Assembly: GCF_022024015.1 (NCBI RefSeq)
Contig: NZ_CP091786.1
Coordinates: forward strand, 248,001-312,000
DNA length: 64,000 nt
Reading direction: 5' to 3'
DNA from: Prevotella sp. E9-3
Lineage (GTDB): Bacteria > Bacteroidota > Bacteroidia > Bacteroidales > Bacteroidaceae
Shown: one piece after another, positions 61,781 to 64,000 of the stretch
Layout of the letters: every line of letters starts with the position of its first letter
Numbering within the stretch: the first letter of the stretch is position 1
Program-made: the position numbers and the translations under genes
The notes under the pieces: model-generated
The model's database searches: none
What the model was told of the DNA's origin: nothing
The model's input: only the letters and a program-made list of their open reading frames with translations

Positions 61781-63346
61781 ATGAAACAGAAACATTTCTT
61801 ATCAGTTTTGCTACTGATGATATCTTCAGTAACCTATGCTCAGGATGTAACATCAGATTTTCTGAAATCTGCTTCTTGGACTTGGGAACGGCTCGATCGT
61901 AAGTATGTTTTTACTGATGACAGTATATATATGTGCTCAAGATTGAAGAGCTATGGCACTACGTCTGAGCCCTATTATCTGTCGTCAAAACCGCAACTTG
62001 AATTCCGTGACGAACTGGTAGGAAAGAATAAGAAAGGAAAATATATCATTGTGAAATCCAATGAGACCACTCCTGGCATCACGCTATGCTTTAAGGTCTT
62101 GTCTGTTTTAGAGAATGGTATTACTCTACAGGAACGGAAACTTGACAATGAATATGACAGAATGGTTCTCACCAAGAATAACAGTGAGAAATATGACACA
62201 CTGCGCCTTTCTTGTTCCTACAAGGAATTGGCGTATAAGCACGACAAGCAGAGCCAACAAGCATTTTTTAATGCGTTCCCGTCAACATGGTATGATTTTG
62301 AACGTACTTTTAACGGAGCCTTTTTTACAAACGATATGAGTGCCGAATATAAACAGGACCTATCTCATGACTTTGAAAAATATCTTGATGCTTTCGATAA
62401 TCTCTCGGTCATCAATACTAAAGACTACTACAGCAAGCTCATTGACGTCACTATTGGTATGCCGCAATGCAGTACACCTGCTTCTGACAAATGGCAGGGA
62501 ATAGTAGCTGCTAAGATTGCAACTAATAAGAAACTGGTTTCTAAGTTGCTGGATAAAAAAAGCAAATTCCATCAGACTCGATTTTGGCAGTTTGTACAGA
62601 GAAAAGATAAATGCTGTCAGAAAGGCGTTACTGCCAGAGGGGGACAAAATCGTATCAAGGAAATATGGAGACGTGGAATAATAGGTTATGATACTGAACG
62701 ACTTTATCTTACAGACTCTGTATGCTATTATGTAACAGATTGCTCACTTGGTAGCTCAAAACTTAGATCGGCTGCTCCTTATCGGGTAACTGAAGAAGGT
62801 GACCTTGGCAATGATAATGCGATAGTCATGACTCGAGTTCAGAATGAAAAGTACGGAACACTACTCCAGTTAGAACAAATTCCAGGAGAGAAACTGGAAG
62901 GAAATGGTGAGGAGCTACCCGTATTCCAAAAGCGACAGTCTTCACTTGTTACAGACACTGCGCTCATGGTGGCATCCTACAGAGCGATGGTTCTGGGAAA
63001 TATAGATCAGCGCGAGGCGCAACGTCTGTTCTTTGAGTCGTTCCCGTCAACATGGAGTGACTTTTATGCAGTAATGATATCAGATGAGGACGGCAATAAG
63101 GGTATGTATCGTCATGCCCCTGAATACATTGCTGCTTTTGAAAAGCTGGACTGTATTCATGCTCAAGACCTATTGAAGAAGATGGTCACAATCTCCATTA
63201 ATGCCATTCCCCAGGACCCTATTTCCAAACAATGGCGTACGGTAGTAAGCAATCTCTCTGCTCGGTATCAGGATGAGTTGAATCGTGTGCTTCAGGAATT
63301 TGAGCCTTGGCAGCAAACCTCTTTCCGACAGTTCATAGAGAATTAA
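61781..63346 (+). CDS. Exported protein with internal duplication, unknown function
   Basis: The protein has 521 residues with signal peptide (MKQKHFLSVLLLMISSVTYA). It consists of two related halves. Each has a beta-rich part (first half DRKYVFTDDSIYMCSRL, second half DTERLYLTDSVCYYVTD) followed by a helical part (first QAFFNAFPSTWYDFERTF, second QRLFFESFPSTWSDFYAV) and an end (first TRFWQFVQR, second TSFRQFIEN). The repeat unit is about 245-260 residues. I recognise no family. It lies 57 bases after the propeller-like gene and is followed by a strong hairpin. Confidence 0.6.
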   Translation: MKQKHFLSVLLLMISSVTYAQDVTSDFLKSASWTWERLDRKYVFTDDSIYMCSRLKSYGTTSEPYYLSSKPQLEFRDELVGKNKKGKYIIVKSNETTPGITLCFKVLSVLENGITLQERKLDNEYDRMVLTKNNSEKYDTLRLSCSYKELAYKHDKQSQQAFFNAFPSTWYDFERTFNGAFFTNDMSAEYKQDLSHDFEKYLDAFDNLSVINTKDYYSKLIDVTIGMPQCSTPASDKWQGIVAAKIATNKKLVSKLLDKKSKFHQTRFWQFVQRKDKCCQKGVTARGGQNRIKEIWRRGIIGYDTERLYLTDSVCYYVTDCSLGSSKLRSAAPYRVTEEGDLGNDNAIVMTRVQNEKYGTLLQLEQIPGEKLEGNGEELPVFQKRQSSLVTDTALMVASYRAMVLGNIDQREAQRLFFESFPSTWSDFYAVMISDEDGNKGMYRHAPEYIAAFEKLDCIHAQDLLKKMVTISINAIPQDPISKQWRTVVSNLSARYQDELNRVLQEFEPWQQTSFRQFIEN

Positions 63347-63351
63347 AACAA

Positions 63352-63388
63352 CATGCATCGCAAGTCGGTCAACGACTTGCGATGCATG
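63352..63388 (+). terminator. Bidirectional terminator between convergent genes
   Basis: A perfect 16-bp stem, CATGCATCGCAAGTCG (63352-63367) with CGACTTGCGATGCATG (63373-63388), has a 5-base loop. T-runs are weak, but it lies exactly between the end of the exported-protein gene and the end of hemL. Confidence 0.75.
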
Positions 63389-63429
63389 GTTTAAGAGACT
63401 TCCACTCAAAAAATGAGTGATTCCATCGG

Positions 63430-64000
63430 CTAAATACTTTCGGCAATGCTCTTCAGAACATAGTCAAGAATCTCTGGCGTGTGACAGGCACTGATGAAGT
63501 TGCCCTCAAACTGTGAGGGGCTAACATAGATGCCACAGCTGAGCATGTTGCGGAAGTAACGGGCAAAACGCTCTTGGTCGCTGCGCTTGGTGTCCTGGAA
63601 ATTCTTCACAGAACAGTCCTCCTCAGATGAGCGGAAGAACAGGGTGAACATGGAACCGCAGTGGTTCAATGTGATGTTCTTACCGGCAATAATCTTCTCT
63701 AATTTCTCGATGAAATCATTGCTTTTCTTCTCTAAGTCCTCGTAGAAACCAGGCTGAGACAGTTGCGTGAGTGTTTCGATACCAGCTGCCATGGCAACAG
63801 GATTTCCGCTGAGTGTTCCTGCCTGATAAACGGGACCGTCGGGAGCCAGACATTTCATGATGTCTGCTCTTCCGCCAAAGGCTGCTGCAGGGAAACCGCC
63901 ACCGGCAATCTTTCCTACGGTAGTCATGTCGGGCTTGATACCGAAACGCTGTTGGGCACCGCCACGAGAAAGACGGAAACCTGTGATCACCTCGTCAAAG
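63430..64000 (-). CDS. hemL: Glutamate-1-semialdehyde 2,1-aminomutase (C-terminal part)
   Basis: The gene runs off the right edge; about 190 C-terminal residues are visible. It is a PLP enzyme that makes 5-aminolevulinate from glutamate-1-semialdehyde in the C5 haem pathway. Visible motifs are FDEVITGFRLSRGGAQQRFG, TTVGKIAGGGFPAAAFGG with the PLP Lys, and GTLSGNPVAMAAGIETL. A GTG at 63990 in the frame is an internal Val, not a start. Confidence 0.93.
   Translation of the reverse strand, partial: FDEVITGFRLSRGGAQQRFGIKPDMTTVGKIAGGGFPAAAFGGRADIMKCLAPDGPVYQAGTLSGNPVAMAAGIETLTQLSQPGFYEDLEKKSNDFIEKLEKIIAGKNITLNHCGSMFTLFFRSSEEDCSVKNFQDTKRSDQERFARYFRNMLSCGIYVSPSQFEGNFISACHTPEILDYVLKSIAESI

Noticed and set aside
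63430..63990. A complete gene starting at the GTG at 63990
   Set aside because: The frame continues to the window edge with conserved HemL residues (FDEV), so this is an internal valine of a truncated gene.

Overview
The window looks like a chromosomal segment of a Prevotella-like member of the Bacteroidales. The evidence is two SusC/SusD pairs, FAS1 lipoproteins, a BspA-type leucine-rich-repeat protein, Suf and translation genes with Bacteroidetes features, and several Bacteroidetes-type promoters (TTTG about 20 bases before TAnnTTTG). No rRNA, tRNA, CRISPR array or complete transposon was seen.

Layout. Bases 1-6600 hold a partial esterase and a minus-strand set (DUF4369/thioredoxin-fold lipoprotein, FG-GAP-like protein, DUF3160 lipoprotein, CapA-family protein, secreted protein). 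pnp follows with a clear terminator. Bases 9541-31039 form one long plus-strand surface locus: a secreted protein with three related beta-rich modules, then FAS1, SusC, SusD, FAS1, FAS1, SusC, SusD, with no recognisable glycoside hydrolase. Bases 31-40 kb are accessory: an intergenic stretch with tandem and inverted repeats, an orphan HTH gene, a two-gene GNAT-type toxin-antitoxin candidate, a duplicated leader with a broken gene, a 1,524-residue BspA-like protein with five near-identical 158-residue repeats, two small KPxM-type peptides and a DUF2971 remnant. Bases 39.9-52.0 kb are housekeeping: rimP-nusA-infB, a SpoIIE-type phosphatase, a DUF3298 lipoprotein and sufB-sufC-sufD. Bases 52.2-53.8 kb carry a three-gene hipB-hipS-hipT module, followed by a phosphopantetheinyl transferase. 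Bases 54.7-63.3 kb hold two divergent membrane-anchored TPR/HTH regulators with tiny secreted-peptide ORFs between them and a three-gene secreted set including an erythromycin-esterase-like protein. The right edge cuts hemL.

The most interesting signal is a family of GC-rich palindromic terminal repeats. A 448-bp cassette between sufC and sufD has nearly perfect 32-bp inverted ends, each end itself a hairpin, and carries a complete DUF559 (Vsr-like, PD-(D/E)XK-type) nuclease domain. Its reading frame runs without a stop through the right end into sufD, so SufD appears to be made as a DUF559-SufD fusion, while the left end supplies the last codons and stop of sufC. A 125-bp element with the same ends but no gene fills the nusA-infB gap. 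This resembles the REP/RAYT arrangement with a different enzyme, and may be an undescribed type of nuclease-associated palindromic element. A different palindrome family lies inside the coding start of the capA-like gene. Second-rank candidates are the divergent TPR regulators with interposed peptides, the KPxM peptides and the HipBST module.
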